Below, in pieces: positions 24,282-33,180 of a DNA stretch of 34,760 nucleotides. Position 1 is the first letter of the stretch; every line of letters starts with the position of its first letter. Position numbers and translations under genes: made by a program. Location of the stretch: NCBI GenBank assembly GCA_028687975.1, contig JAQTZD010000024.1, positions 1 to 34,760 on the forward strand. Reading direction: 5' to 3'. This DNA comes from Sediminibacterium sp. Its GTDB lineage: Bacteria; Bacteroidota; Bacteroidia; Chitinophagales; Chitinophagaceae. The notes beneath the pieces were generated by a model that did not search any database, had not been told where the DNA came from, and saw nothing but the letters and a program-made list of their open reading frames with translations.

Positions 24282-24588
24282 GCGCCTGCTGCAGGCTGTT
24301 CCATCCACCACCATTGTGTACTTCGGTAAAACCATTGGTCAGTAACCAGCTTTTGGCAGAACCACTGCGCATACCGGAAGCACAACAGGTAATCACGGGT
24401 TTGTCTTTTTTCAACTTGGCAGCCAATTGAGGCAAACGATCCAGCGGATAATTTACTGAACCTTTAATATGACCACTTCTGTATTCTGCTTCTGAACGAA
24501 CATCCACGATCTGTGCGCCATTTTTTACCAGCTCGGCATAATCAGCTGAAGGACCGCCGCCAAATAAGTTTTTTAAAAAATCCATCAT
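24274..24588 (-). CDS. rhodanese-like domain protein
   Basis: A single-domain rhodanese of about 104 residues: AQIVDVRSEAEYRSGHIKGSVNYPL and the active-site loop ITCCASGMRSGSA, where the second Cys of the CC pair begins the C-x4-R loop. It should carry persulfide sulfur or act in thiol chemistry in the cytoplasm. The start is one of two adjacent ATGs (24588 or 24585), giving MMDFLKNLFGGG; an ATG seven codons further up (24609) adds an unlike basic stretch. The C-terminus overlaps the end of murA by 8 nt in convergent orientation. Confidence 0.88.
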   Translation of the reverse strand: MMDFLKNLFGGGPSADYAELVKNGAQIVDVRSEAEYRSGHIKGSVNYPLDRLPQLAAKLKKDKPVITCCASGMRSGSAKSWLLTNGFTEVHNGGGWNSLQQALN

Positions 24589-24691
24589 ATACTTTTTCTT
24601 GAAGCACAAAATTGCATTGCGCGCCTTTTTTATACGGTTACTTTTGTTACAAATAAAAAATCCGGCGGATTTTACTACGTTGGTATAGTAA

Positions 24692-27600
24692 TTAGCGGAT
24701 GTCTTTCATCAGCTCTTTCACCGCTGCTTCCAGCTGCTGATCCACCCCTTTCTTCACTATTTCATATTCATTGTACACTTTGATATCCGGTTCACTCGGA
24801 TCATTCTCGAGGTATTTGCCCCTGTTGGTCATTACCCCCACAGTTGGTGCGCCCCATCGGATGCCTGTGTCCATGAGGGCTTCCCAGGCAGCAAAGCTGC
24901 AGGTACCGGGAACCTGTGTGCCCACTACCTTATTTACTTTCAGTTCCTGTACCATGAATGTATAACAATGTCCGTCGCTGTAGTTGGCTTCGTTGGCCAG
25001 AGAAATGCTTGGCTTGGTCCACTGGAAATTGGGTTCAAAACCAACGCTTCTTCCTGCGGTATTGTAGTCCATGAATTTCTTTCCGCTCAGCAATACGGCC
25101 AGATCGGTTACCAGGTCTCCGCCGTTGTTGTTGCGGGTATCAATCACCACACCTTTTTTATCAAAAAACTTACCCATGATGTCTTCGTAGGTATTTCTGA
25201 AAACACCATCATTCATACCGGGCACATGCACATATCCCAGGGCACCGCCACTCAGGCGATCTACTTCATCCGCATTGCGCTTCACCCAACGCTTGTAAAG
25301 CAGGCTGTTTTCTTCTCCGGGAGTAACCGGTTTCACGGTAACGTCTCTTTTAACACCGCTCTCAACAATCGTCAACAACACCTGCTTACCCGCTTTCCGG
25401 TTCAGGTATTGTGCAAGATCCTTGTCTGCCTCAATCAATGCTCCGTCGATGGATTCAATAATGGTTCCCGGCTTAATGTTCAGTCCGGCCTTATAGAGCG
25501 GGCCATCTTTGATTACTTCTTCAATACGTACACCTACCCCCTTGTGTGAAGGATCGTAAAATGCGCCAAGTGAAGCAGTGATGTCGGACATTGGATTGAA
25601 TGCATTATAGGCTGCTCCGCTGTGGCTCACGTTCAGTTCGCCCAACAATTCACTGAGCATCTCGGTGAACTCGTAGGTGTTTCCGATAGAACTAATGTAT
25701 CGCTCATAGTCTGGGCGGTAGCTGTCCCAGTTGATGCCATGGAAACTGCTGTTGTAAAATGTTTTTTTGGTTCTGCGCCACACATGCTCAAACATGGCTT
25801 TCCGTTCTGCCATTGCATCGATCATCATCTCTCCGTTGATGGATACCCGATCCTGTTTGCTGCTCGCAGGATCCAGTTTAATGATGCCACCATCGCTGCT
25901 GATGAAAATATTTTTTTGTTCCTTGTCCCATACCATGCTTGCAAAACCAGCATTCAGCGGCACCAGCATTTTGGTTTCTTTGGTTCGCAGGTTGGTGGTC
26001 CAGAGATTCATACCTTTTTCGAAGCGTGCCAGGTAATATAAATTTTCTCCGTCTTTGCTCACCAGGGCATCTCCCATGCTGGAAGAATGAATGGTTACCT
26101 TGGCTTTACGCTGCGTAAGTCCTTCCCACTCTACTACCACACTGTCTTTGATGGTTGTTTTCTTTTTACCGGTATCGGCTTTGGCTTTCAGCTCTTCGCT
26201 TTCTTTCAGAAGTGCATATTCGTCTTTGCCCAGTTTGAACCGGTCGAATGCTTCCTGGGTAAAGAACATCATGTACGCATCGCTCTGCGCTCCGCCACCC
26301 ATTGCAGCTGCGCGCAAACCATCCCGGGTACTCTGCCACAACATGGCTTTCCCTCCCAATACCCACTTGGGCTTGTAATCATTGTATCCACTCTCGGTAA
26401 TATTCATAATTTTCTTTCCGTCTGCACTGGCCAGACCAACTTCGCCTACACCGCTTCCGGGCATCGCATAATCAAACAGCAGCCATTTTCCATCGGGACT
26501 CCACTGAAAATACTGATCGTTCTCCACCCATGCAAAAATCTGTTTGGAGGTAAGTATGGTACGGGATTGCTTAGATGCCAGATTATAGATACGGATATTG
26601 TGCCTGTTCTCCACAAAAGCCAGTTCTTTTCCATCGGGCGAATACACTGGCATGGTATTGTCATTTTGATTATCCAACACCGGTGTTTCCTTAATCAGCG
26701 TAGATGCATAGAAATAAGGTTCATCTGCCCGCACCACTTTCGATTCAAAAATGCTCCATTTATTATTTCGCTCTGCAGTATAAATCAGCGACTTCCCATC
26801 CGGAGAAAAACTCACAAATGTTTCCTGTGTTGGTGTGTTGGTAATTCTCTTGGTAACACCACCTTCCACACTTGTTACAAATACATCTCCTCTGAACAGG
26901 AAAGCAACTTCCTTACCATTCGGAGCTACACTGATACCAGACCCGCTGGTAACGCGGATCAGCTGCTCATCGTTTTTACGGTTATCTGCCAGAATTCTTA
27001 TATCTACTTTTTGGGCTGCAGTTCCGGGCACCATAGTATATATTTCTCCATCGTATCCAAAACAAAGCATCCCGTTGTTGGAACTGCTTAAGAACCGAAC
27101 CGGATGTTTTTTGAATGTAGTCAGCTGTTCACTTTTCCCGCCTGTAAAGCTCAGCTGATGCACATTAAAGTTTCCGCTCTCCTCACTCAGATAATACATG
27201 GCTTTTTGGTCCTTTGCAAATACCGGATTGCGGTCCTCCCCATTAAAGGAAGTAACCCGGGTATGCTTAGCAGCTTTTACATCATACATCCAGATATCTC
27301 TTGCAATGGAGGAAACATGGTGCTTTCTCCAGGCATTCTCTCCGCCTTTTTTATCGTGGTAAAGCATCACCGTTCCATCCTTGCTGAACTTCACGTCTTC
27401 CGCAGGGGTAGTGAGCAACTGAACCGGGCGTCCTCCACTTCTTGCCACACTGTATAGTTCGGGCATGGAACCAGTCGGGTACTGGCGATTACTGGCCAGA
27501 TCCAGCCTGGAAGAACCGAACACCACATTTTTATCATCTGCCGAAAAATCATAAGGATATTCCTGCGCAGAATGGTAGGTAAGTCTTTTGGCCTCACCCC

Positions 27601-27892
27601 CATTTGCAGAAATGGTATACACATCAAAATTTCCGTACCGGTCACTGGCAAATGCAATGGTTTTGCCATCGTGACTCCATACCGGCATAAAGTCATGGGC
27701 TTCGTGGAGGGTAAGTGGCACAGCTGTTCCGCCGCTGCTGGCTACTTTATACAGATCTCCCTTGAATGTAAAAACGATGGTCTGTCCATCCGGAGAAATG
27801 GAAGCATAGCGCATCCACCGCGGTTCCGACTGTGCGGACAACTGACCGCAACATACCCCCAGCAGGGCCACAATTGATAATAATTTCCTCAT
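24692..27892 (-). CDS. secreted tricorn-like S41 family protease
   Basis: A 1066-residue protein with a signal peptide (KLLSIVALLGVCCGQLSAQ). Residues about 25-540 hold repeated beta-propeller (PD40) units, seen as ISPDGQTIVF, PVWSHDGKTIAFASD, SFSPDGKSLIYTAE and YSPDGKELAFVEN. A tricorn core domain follows, with Ser756-His757 in LNVSHSG, then a PDZ domain (about 765-850), then the S41 catalytic part with the likely nucleophile Ser972 in NYSDGHCY and GTQVPGTCSF behind it. Tricorn of Thermoplasma trims proteasome products in the cytosol; Bacteroidota versions carry signal peptides and probably degrade peptides in the periplasm. No neighbour is on the same strand, so it is probably monocistronic. 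Confidence 0.93.
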   Translation of the reverse strand: MRKLLSIVALLGVCCGQLSAQSEPRWMRYASISPDGQTIVFTFKGDLYKVASSGGTAVPLTLHEAHDFMPVWSHDGKTIAFASDRYGNFDVYTISANGGEAKRLTYHSAQEYPYDFSADDKNVVFGSSRLDLASNRQYPTGSMPELYSVARSGGRPVQLLTTPAEDVKFSKDGTVMLYHDKKGGENAWRKHHVSSIARDIWMYDVKAAKHTRVTSFNGEDRNPVFAKDQKAMYYLSEESGNFNVHQLSFTGGKSEQLTTFKKHPVRFLSSSNNGMLCFGYDGEIYTMVPGTAAQKVDIRILADNRKNDEQLIRVTSGSGISVAPNGKEVAFLFRGDVFVTSVEGGVTKRITNTPTQETFVSFSPDGKSLIYTAERNNKWSIFESKVVRADEPYFYASTLIKETPVLDNQNDNTMPVYSPDGKELAFVENRHNIRIYNLASKQSRTILTSKQIFAWVENDQYFQWSPDGKWLLFDYAMPGSGVGEVGLASADGKKIMNITESGYNDYKPKWVLGGKAMLWQSTRDGLRAAAMGGGAQSDAYMMFFTQEAFDRFKLGKDEYALLKESEELKAKADTGKKKTTIKDSVVVEWEGLTQRKAKVTIHSSSMGDALVSKDGENLYYLARFEKGMNLWTTNLRTKETKMLVPLNAGFASMVWDKEQKNIFISSDGGIIKLDPASSKQDRVSINGEMMIDAMAERKAMFEHVWRRTKKTFYNSSFHGINWDSYRPDYERYISSIGNTYEFTEMLSELLGELNVSHSGAAYNAFNPMSDITASLGAFYDPSHKGVGVRIEEVIKDGPLYKAGLNIKPGTIIESIDGALIEADKDLAQYLNRKAGKQVLLTIVESGVKRDVTVKPVTPGEENSLLYKRWVKRNADEVDRLSGGALGYVHVPGMNDGVFRNTYEDIMGKFFDKKGVVIDTRNNNGGDLVTDLAVLLSGKKFMDYNTAGRSVGFEPNFQWTKPSISLANEANYSDGHCYTFMVQELKVNKVVGTQVPGTCSFAAWEALMDTGIRWGAPTVGVMTNRGKYLENDPSEPDIKVYNEYEIVKKGVDQQLEAAVKELMKDIR

Positions 27893-27995
27893 ATAAAATT
27901 GTTGAATTGGAAAGATAACGAAGAACTGTATTCCTTTCCCGCGTTTGTGATGAATAGTTGATTCGTTCCTGCCCGAGTTTCACTAACTTACAGGG

Positions 27996-28715
27996 ATGCA
28001 CGGAGCGCCATATACCATGTATCCGCTGGGCGATCAGGCTTTGACCATTGAACTGGGTAATACAATTGAAGAACCTACCAATGAGTTGGTGATGCGCGTG
28101 TTCCATCAGTTACAAAAGAATCCCCTTCCCTTTGTTTCAGATATCATACCGGCCTACAGCAGTATTACGGTCGTTTACCAGACTGCTGCCATCCGCAAAG
28201 CACATCCCGGACAATCTGCTTTCGAACGGATGAAGGAAGCGCTCATCCTGCGGTTACAACAAACCGGTGATGAAGATTTCAAGCATCGGCTGGTTGAAAT
28301 CCCGGTATGCTATGATCCTGAGTTGGGACCCGACCTTGCAGAGCTGGCCACTCATGCAGGCATTTCAACCAACGAGGTAATCCAAATACATACCGCAACC
28401 ATTTACAGGGTTTATATGATTGGTTTCCTTCCGGGTTTTGCCTACCTCGCTTCTGTTGACCCGGCCATCCGGATGCCCCGGAAACTGCAGCCAAGACCAT
28501 TGGTAGCTGCAGGAAGTGTAGGTATTGCAGGAGAACAAACCGGCATTTATCCGGTAAACAGTCCGGGGGGATGGCAGATCATCGGACAAACCCCCTTATC
28601 CATGCTCGATGTATCTCAGGAAAGTCCCTGCCTGCTTGAACCGGGAGATCGGGTACGCTTCTATTCCATTTCGGTGGAGGAATTCAATCAAATGAAAAAA
28701 TCCCGGAGCGTATGA
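27996..28715 (+). CDS. pxpB: 5-oxoprolinase subunit PxpB (KipI-like)
   Basis: A 239-residue protein of the AHS1 (allophanate hydrolase subunit 1-like) family: YPLGDQALTIELGN at the start and the signature IYRVYMIGFLPGFAYL, then PRPLVAAGSVGIAGEQTGIYPVNSPGGWQIIG. With PxpC and PxpA it forms the ATP-dependent prokaryotic 5-oxoprolinase, which opens 5-oxoproline to glutamate. In Bacillus the homologues KipI and KipA also affect a sporulation kinase, which is not relevant here. Its stop overlaps the pxpC ATG by 4 nt. TAACTTAC (27984-27991) ends 4 nt before the ATG and may be a weak leaderless promoter. Confidence 0.94.
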   Translation: MHGAPYTMYPLGDQALTIELGNTIEEPTNELVMRVFHQLQKNPLPFVSDIIPAYSSITVVYQTAAIRKAHPGQSAFERMKEALILRLQQTGDEDFKHRLVEIPVCYDPELGPDLAELATHAGISTNEVIQIHTATIYRVYMIGFLPGFAYLASVDPAIRMPRKLQPRPLVAAGSVGIAGEQTGIYPVNSPGGWQIIGQTPLSMLDVSQESPCLLEPGDRVRFYSISVEEFNQMKKSRSV

Positions 28716-29692
28716 GTATTCTTGTAATCAAACCGGGTTTACAAACCTCCATCCAGGATGCCGGACGAACGGGTTTTCAGCACCTGGGCATCAATCCCGG
28801 CGGGGCCATGGATCTGCGGGCCATGCAAACGGCCAACGCCCTGGTACACAACCCAACCGATGAAGCAGTGCTGGAATTTTATTTTCCGGCTCCTGTATTG
28901 CAGTTCAACGCAGGGGCTTTTATTGCATTGAGTGGAGCAGATTTTAAAGCAAGTGTAAATGGGACCGACCTGCCTGTTGATCACCCCATTTATATTCCTG
29001 CCGGCAGTGTTTTGCAATTCAACGGAAAAGGAAAAGGGCAGTTGGGATACCTGGCCATTCAGGGCGGATTGGAGTTGATTGAATGGCTGAACAGTTACAG
29101 CACCAACATAAAAGCTGCTGCCGGAGGATTTGAAGGCAGGGCGCTTTGCGCAGGCGATGAACTTACCCTCAATAACCATCCCAAATCTATCCGCAGCAGC
29201 CCTGAGTGTTCCGTTCTTCCCTGGAAGGCTTTTACAGCACCCTTTTATACCAACAATCCTTTCCGTTTTATACATGGTAAAGAGTTTGGTCTTTTATCAG
29301 AAATTTCCAGGCAGCGCTTTACCAGTGAAGGTTTTACTATTCTGCCGCAAAGCGACCGGATGGGTTACCGGCTACAAGGACCCGGATTAGAATTAACAGG
29401 TGCCGGAGAAATGATTTCTTCCGCGGTTACCAGGGGCACCATTCAACTGTTGCCCAATGGCCAGTGTATTATACTGATGGCCGACCACCAGACTACCGGA
29501 GGTTATCCAAGAATCGGGCACATCATCAGCGCAGATCTTCCGGGGCTGGCGCAAAAAGGAATTGGGGAGACCCTGCATTTTGTACAAACCGATCTTGAAA
29601 CAGCAGAAAATTTACTGGTGATGCAGGAGCAACATTTGCAACAATTGAAGAATGCCTGTATCTTACAACTTGATGCCTATCATCGACATTAA
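28712..29692 (+). CDS. pxpC: 5-oxoprolinase subunit PxpC (KipA-like)
   Basis: A 326-residue AHS2-family protein: VIKPGLQTSIQDAGRTGFQHLG and the INPGGAMD motif at the N-terminus, GYLAIQGGL, the SDRMGYRLQGPGLEL segment, and ADHQTTGGYPRIGHI near the C-terminus, all typical of biotin-dependent-carboxylase-like cyclophilin-fold proteins. It is the partner of PxpB. Length is normal. It overlaps pxpB by 4 nt and pxpA by 20 nt, so the three subunits are translationally coupled. Confidence 0.94.
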   Translation: MSILVIKPGLQTSIQDAGRTGFQHLGINPGGAMDLRAMQTANALVHNPTDEAVLEFYFPAPVLQFNAGAFIALSGADFKASVNGTDLPVDHPIYIPAGSVLQFNGKGKGQLGYLAIQGGLELIEWLNSYSTNIKAAAGGFEGRALCAGDELTLNNHPKSIRSSPECSVLPWKAFTAPFYTNNPFRFIHGKEFGLLSEISRQRFTSEGFTILPQSDRMGYRLQGPGLELTGAGEMISSAVTRGTIQLLPNGQCIILMADHQTTGGYPRIGHIISADLPGLAQKGIGETLHFVQTDLETAENLLVMQEQHLQQLKNACILQLDAYHRH

Positions 29693-30419
29693 CTGTGATC
29701 TGGGAGAAGGATTCCCCAACGACCATCAACTGATGCCCTATATCAGTTCGGCCAATATTGCCTGCGGTTTTCATGCCGGTGACGATACAACCATCAATCA
29801 GACCATTCACTGCTGCCTGATCCACGAAGTGGCTATTGGCGCGCATCCCGGCTTTAAAGACCGGGAGCATTTCGGCAGAATCAATATGAAGTTATCCGAT
29901 TGTGAATTGTACGATCTGGTAGCAGAGCAAATTGCACTGATGCAGGAGTGCTGTAGAAAGCACGGAACCCTGCTGCATCATGTAAAGCCACATGGCGCTT
30001 TGTATAATATGGCTGCAGCCGATGTTACTATGAGTTATATCATTGCCTCGGCTGTTAAGGAAGCGGATGCTTCCCTCTATCTGTACGGGCTGAGCAACAG
30101 CCACCTGATTACAGAAGCAAAAAAGCTGAAGCTGAAAACCGTTTCTGAAGTGTTTGCAGACAGAACCTATCAGCCCAACGGCACACTCACTCCACGCACA
30201 AAAAGCAATGCATTGATCGAACAGACCGATGATGCCCTGAAACAGGTATTGCAAATGGTATTGTCGAATACCGTTACTGCCGTAGATGGTTCCGTGGTGC
30301 CACTGCAGACAGACACCATCTGTTTGCACGGAGACGGTGCACACGCGGTAGAATTTGCCAAAGCACTCCATGTCTGTTTCCGGCAAAACAATATTCACCT
30401 CAAAACATTCGGTTCTTGA
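29673..30419 (+). CDS. pxpA: 5-oxoprolinase subunit PxpA (LamB/YcsF family)
   Basis: A 248-residue protein with the LamB/YcsF hallmarks: IDINCDLGEGFPND, SSANIACGFHAGDD, GAHPGFKDREHFGR and VKPHGALYNMAA. It is the third part of the 5-oxoprolinase complex. The chosen start is the ATG at 29673, since MPIIDINCDLGEG is the usual family N-terminus; an ATG at 29652 would add seven residues deeper inside pxpC. Its TGA overlaps the TTG start of the transporter that follows. Confidence 0.95.
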   Translation: MPIIDINCDLGEGFPNDHQLMPYISSANIACGFHAGDDTTINQTIHCCLIHEVAIGAHPGFKDREHFGRINMKLSDCELYDLVAEQIALMQECCRKHGTLLHHVKPHGALYNMAAADVTMSYIIASAVKEADASLYLYGLSNSHLITEAKKLKLKTVSEVFADRTYQPNGTLTPRTKSNALIEQTDDALKQVLQMVLSNTVTAVDGSVVPLQTDTICLHGDGAHAVEFAKALHVCFRQNNIHLKTFGS

Positions 30420-31594
30420 AAAAATCCAATTCCGCCGCCATTACCGGAGCCGCGTTTTTAATGGCCACTTCTGCCATAGGACCAGGGTTTCTTACACAAA
30501 CCACTGTGTTTACGCAACAGCTGGCAGCTAGCTTTGGTTTTGTGATTTTGATTTCGGTATTGTTAGACATCGGCGCGCAGCTAAACATCTGGCGCATCAT
30601 TGCCGTAACGGAAAAAAGGGCACAACTGATTGCCAACGATCTGCTTCCCGGGCTGGGATATTTGCTGGCCGCGCTCATCGTAACAGGCGGACTGGCATTT
30701 AATATTGGGAATATTGGTGGCTGTGGTCTGGGGCTGCAGGTACTCGCAGGGGTGGATCCCTTGAATGGAAGCATCATCAGTTGTGTAATTGCCTTATTGA
30801 TTTTCTGGAACAAGGATGCAGGAAGGGCCATAGATGGTTTTACCAAAATATTGGGGCTGCTGATGATCCTGCTTACATTGTACATTGTATTCAGAGCAGC
30901 GCCGCCTGTTACATCTGCCATAGAGCACAGTTTTTTCCCGGATAAAATATCTGCACTGTCCATTGTGACCCTGGTGGGTGGAACGGTGGGAGGTTACATC
31001 AGTTTTTCCGGAGGGCATCGCCTGCTGGATGCAGGGATCAAAGGAGAAGCCATGTTGCCACAGGTGAATCAAAGTGCCGTTACCGGAATTGTGGTTACGG
31101 CAGTGATGCGCTTTCTGTTATTTCTTGCTGCGCTTGGTATTATCATGAAAGGTTTTACCCTGGATGCATCCAATCCCCCGGCATCTGTTTTTAAACTGGC
31201 TGCCGGAGAAATCGGATACCGCTTCTTTGGGGTAGTGATGTGGTGCGCTGCCATTACATCTGTGATCGGCGCTGCCTATACCTCTGTATCGTTTTTAAAA
31301 ACATTTCATCCTGCTATTGAGCGCAACGAAAAAGTGATTATCAGTCTGTTCATTGTTTTTTCTACCATCGTGTTTAACTGGATGGGAAATCCGGTTCAGA
31401 TTCTGGTTACGGTAGGAGCGCTCAACGGCTTGATTCTTCCCGTTGCGCTGGCGGTAATCCTGGTAGCTGCAAGAAACCAGCGGCTGGTAAAAACGTACCG
31501 TCATCCTGTTTGGCTGCAGGTTGCAGGCTGGTCTGTAGTGGCCGTCATGAGCTGGATGGGATACCTCACCATTGCTAAATGGCTGAGCGCCTAA
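30416..31594 (+). CDS. NRAMP-fold transporter lacking metal-site residues, probable 5-oxoproline carrier
   Basis: A 392-residue membrane protein with about eleven hydrophobic segments that I recognise as NRAMP-related and close in context to Bacillus YcsG. In true NRAMP metal carriers TM1 holds DPGN and TM6 holds MPH. Here TM1 reads SAIGPGFLTQ (19-28), with Gly in place of the metal-ligand Asp and Phe in place of Asn, and TM6 reads VGGYISFSGGH (about 191-201) with no MPH. Metal transport is therefore unlikely. It is fused to the pxpBCA operon by a TTG start overlapping the pxpA stop, which suggests uptake of 5-oxoproline or a related amino acid. Its 3' end overlaps selU by 20 nt. Confidence 0.85.
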   Translation: MKKSNSAAITGAAFLMATSAIGPGFLTQTTVFTQQLAASFGFVILISVLLDIGAQLNIWRIIAVTEKRAQLIANDLLPGLGYLLAALIVTGGLAFNIGNIGGCGLGLQVLAGVDPLNGSIISCVIALLIFWNKDAGRAIDGFTKILGLLMILLTLYIVFRAAPPVTSAIEHSFFPDKISALSIVTLVGGTVGGYISFSGGHRLLDAGIKGEAMLPQVNQSAVTGIVVTAVMRFLLFLAALGIIMKGFTLDASNPPASVFKLAAGEIGYRFFGVVMWCAAITSVIGAAYTSVSFLKTFHPAIERNEKVIISLFIVFSTIVFNWMGNPVQILVTVGALNGLILPVALAVILVAARNQRLVKTYRHPVWLQVAGWSVVAVMSWMGYLTIAKWLSA

Positions 31595-32645
31595 CTGCAG
31601 CTGCATTGGTTGCTGCATCAACCGTATCACAGGGGATGGTGCAAACCAGCAAATCAGGATTCTCTCTGCGCAATAAGCCTTTGTTGTAATACCGGTCGTA
31701 GTATTTGAGAAGTACTGCAAAACACAGCCTGATATCATCTTCTATCAGGGCATTTACTGCGATCTTTGTTTCCAGTCCGCCCAGTCTTTTCTTAATCCGT
31801 ATCACCGCATTCACCAGCTTTTCTTTTTCAAAGCTGCCGTAATTGGCTATGATAAAATCCAATCGTTCATCAAAGGGAATATCCAGAAAATAGACTTTCT
31901 TTTCGCGCATTTGTTTAAAAAAAACCGTGGGAATATTCACATCTCCAATGCGCTGGCTCTCATCTTCCATCCAGATCATGTCGGTGTTGGCACGCTTCAT
32001 GTTCCACAGCTCCTTAACCAGTAAATTTTCAAATTGTTCCTGACTGGGTTGCGGGGGTTGCCCGAGTGCGCCAAAGGCAGAGCCCTTGTGATGCGCCAGT
32101 CCCTCGAGGTCTACTACAGCAAAACCCTTTTCGGCCATTGCTTTCAGCACTTCTGTTTTACCACTTCCCGTATATCCTCCCAGAATGGAAATAGGATAGG
32201 TTTGTTCAAACTGTTGGAGTACCCAGTTGCGATATGACTTGTAGCCACCAGCCAGTGTATACACTTTAAATCCGTAGAGATCCAATAACCAGGCAACACC
32301 GGCGCTTCGCATACCTCCTCTCCAGCAATGTACCAGAACGGTTTTGGAGGACTCCTCACCAGTGGATGTGTTCAAGTGGAAGTTCTCAACAATAGCTTCC
32401 GCCTCTTCCACCATCTGTACCATTTTGGTTCCAAAATATTTCAATCCAATCTTTACAGCCTTTTCTTTGCTCTCCTGCTTGTACGCAGTGCCCACTACTT
32501 TTCTTTCTTCATCTGTGAACAAAGGAAGACTAAATGCACCAGGAATATGTGCATGTGCAAACTCACCCGGGCTTCTTACATCAAACACCGGAAACTGTTG
32601 GGCCAATGGTAAAAATGCTTCAATTGTGAGTCTTGTAACAGCCAT
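31575..32645 (-). CDS. selU: tRNA 2-selenouridine synthase
   Basis: A 356-residue SelU/MnmH. The N-terminal rhodanese domain has FPVFDVRSPGEFAHAHIPGA and the active-site loop VLVHCWRGGMRSAG with Cys107. The C-terminal part has a P-loop GGYTGSGKTEVL (Lys163) and WMEDESQRIGDVNIP. It replaces the sulfur of 2-thiouridine at the wobble position of tRNAs for Lys, Glu and Gln with selenium from selenophosphate, by way of a geranylated intermediate. selD is not in this window. The start is the ATG at 32645; an ATG at 32666 lies upstream of the perfect -7 box (32651-32658) and so is unlikely. Confidence 0.93.
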   Translation of the reverse strand: MAVTRLTIEAFLPLAQQFPVFDVRSPGEFAHAHIPGAFSLPLFTDEERKVVGTAYKQESKEKAVKIGLKYFGTKMVQMVEEAEAIVENFHLNTSTGEESSKTVLVHCWRGGMRSAGVAWLLDLYGFKVYTLAGGYKSYRNWVLQQFEQTYPISILGGYTGSGKTEVLKAMAEKGFAVVDLEGLAHHKGSAFGALGQPPQPSQEQFENLLVKELWNMKRANTDMIWMEDESQRIGDVNIPTVFFKQMREKKVYFLDIPFDERLDFIIANYGSFEKEKLVNAVIRIKKRLGGLETKIAVNALIEDDIRLCFAVLLKYYDRYYNKGLLRRENPDLLVCTIPCDTVDAATNAAAVRRSAI

Positions 32646-32650
32646 ATCTG

Positions 32651-32680
32651 CAAATGTACAGGGCATTTTCTGTAACTTTT
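32651..32680. promoter_or_regulatory. divergent, compact promoters of selU and sixA
   Basis: Only 39 nt separate the two start codons. On the minus strand TACATTTG (32651-32658), a full match to TAnnTTTG, ends 5 nt before the selU ATG. On the plus strand TAACTTTT (32673-32680), 7 of 8, ends 4 nt before the sixA ATG. Both placements predict transcription beginning at or next to the start codon. Each gene's upstream promoter region must then lie inside or across the other gene. Confidence 0.5.
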
Positions 32681-32684
32681 CGCG

Positions 32685-33176
32685 ATGAAAGAATTATTGG
32701 TAATCAGGCACGCCAAAAGCAGCTGGGCCAATCCCGGTCAGGACGATTATGACCGGCCCCTCAACGAGCGCGGCAACAGGGATGCAGCCGACATGGCCAA
32801 AAGGCTGGTTAAAAGGGGTATCAAAATTGACCGGCTCATTTCCAGTCCGGCAGTACGCGCACTCACTACAGCAACTTATTTTGCAAAAGCTTTCCACCAG
32901 AAAGAAGTGGACATAGTACAGGTAAAAGCGCTCTATCATGCGCCGCCGAAAACCTACTATGATGTAATTGAATCGCTTCCCGACGAAATAAATACAGTAG
33001 CCATTTTTGCTCACAACCCCGGCATCACCGATTTTGTACAGGAAACAGAAACTGCCCGTATCGACAATATGCCCACCTGTGCCATTTTTGGCATACGACT
33101 GCATACCGATGACTGGAGCAGCATCAGGTCCTGCAAAAAAGAATACTGGTTTTTTGATACACCCAAATTAGGGTAA
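32685..33176 (+). CDS. sixA: SixA-type phosphohistidine phosphatase
   Basis: A 163-residue protein of the histidine phosphatase superfamily: the catalytic RHAKSSW motif (Arg8-His9) at the N-terminus, DRPLNERGNRDAADMAKRL, SSPAVRALTTA, the LYHAPP segment, and the second catalytic His110 in FAHNPGITDF. SixA removes phosphate from phosphohistidine on carrier or phosphotransfer proteins, such as the PTS-Ntr system in E. coli; the target here is unknown. It ends 4 nt from the end of the converging EamA gene. Confidence 0.92.
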   Translation: MKELLVIRHAKSSWANPGQDDYDRPLNERGNRDAADMAKRLVKRGIKIDRLISSPAVRALTTATYFAKAFHQKEVDIVQVKALYHAPPKTYYDVIESLPDEINTVAIFAHNPGITDFVQETETARIDNMPTCAIFGIRLHTDDWSSIRSCKKEYWFFDTPKLG

Positions 33177-33180
33177 CCGG

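Noticed and set aside
26087..27091. A 334-codon open frame antisense to the tricorn-like protease
   Set aside because: Same reasoning: Cys/His/Ile-rich composition, no motif, and the opposite strand codes for repeated propeller units.
32646..32666. Start of selU at 32666
   Set aside because: This ATG is upstream of the perfect -7 box at 32651-32658, so it would not be in the mRNA.
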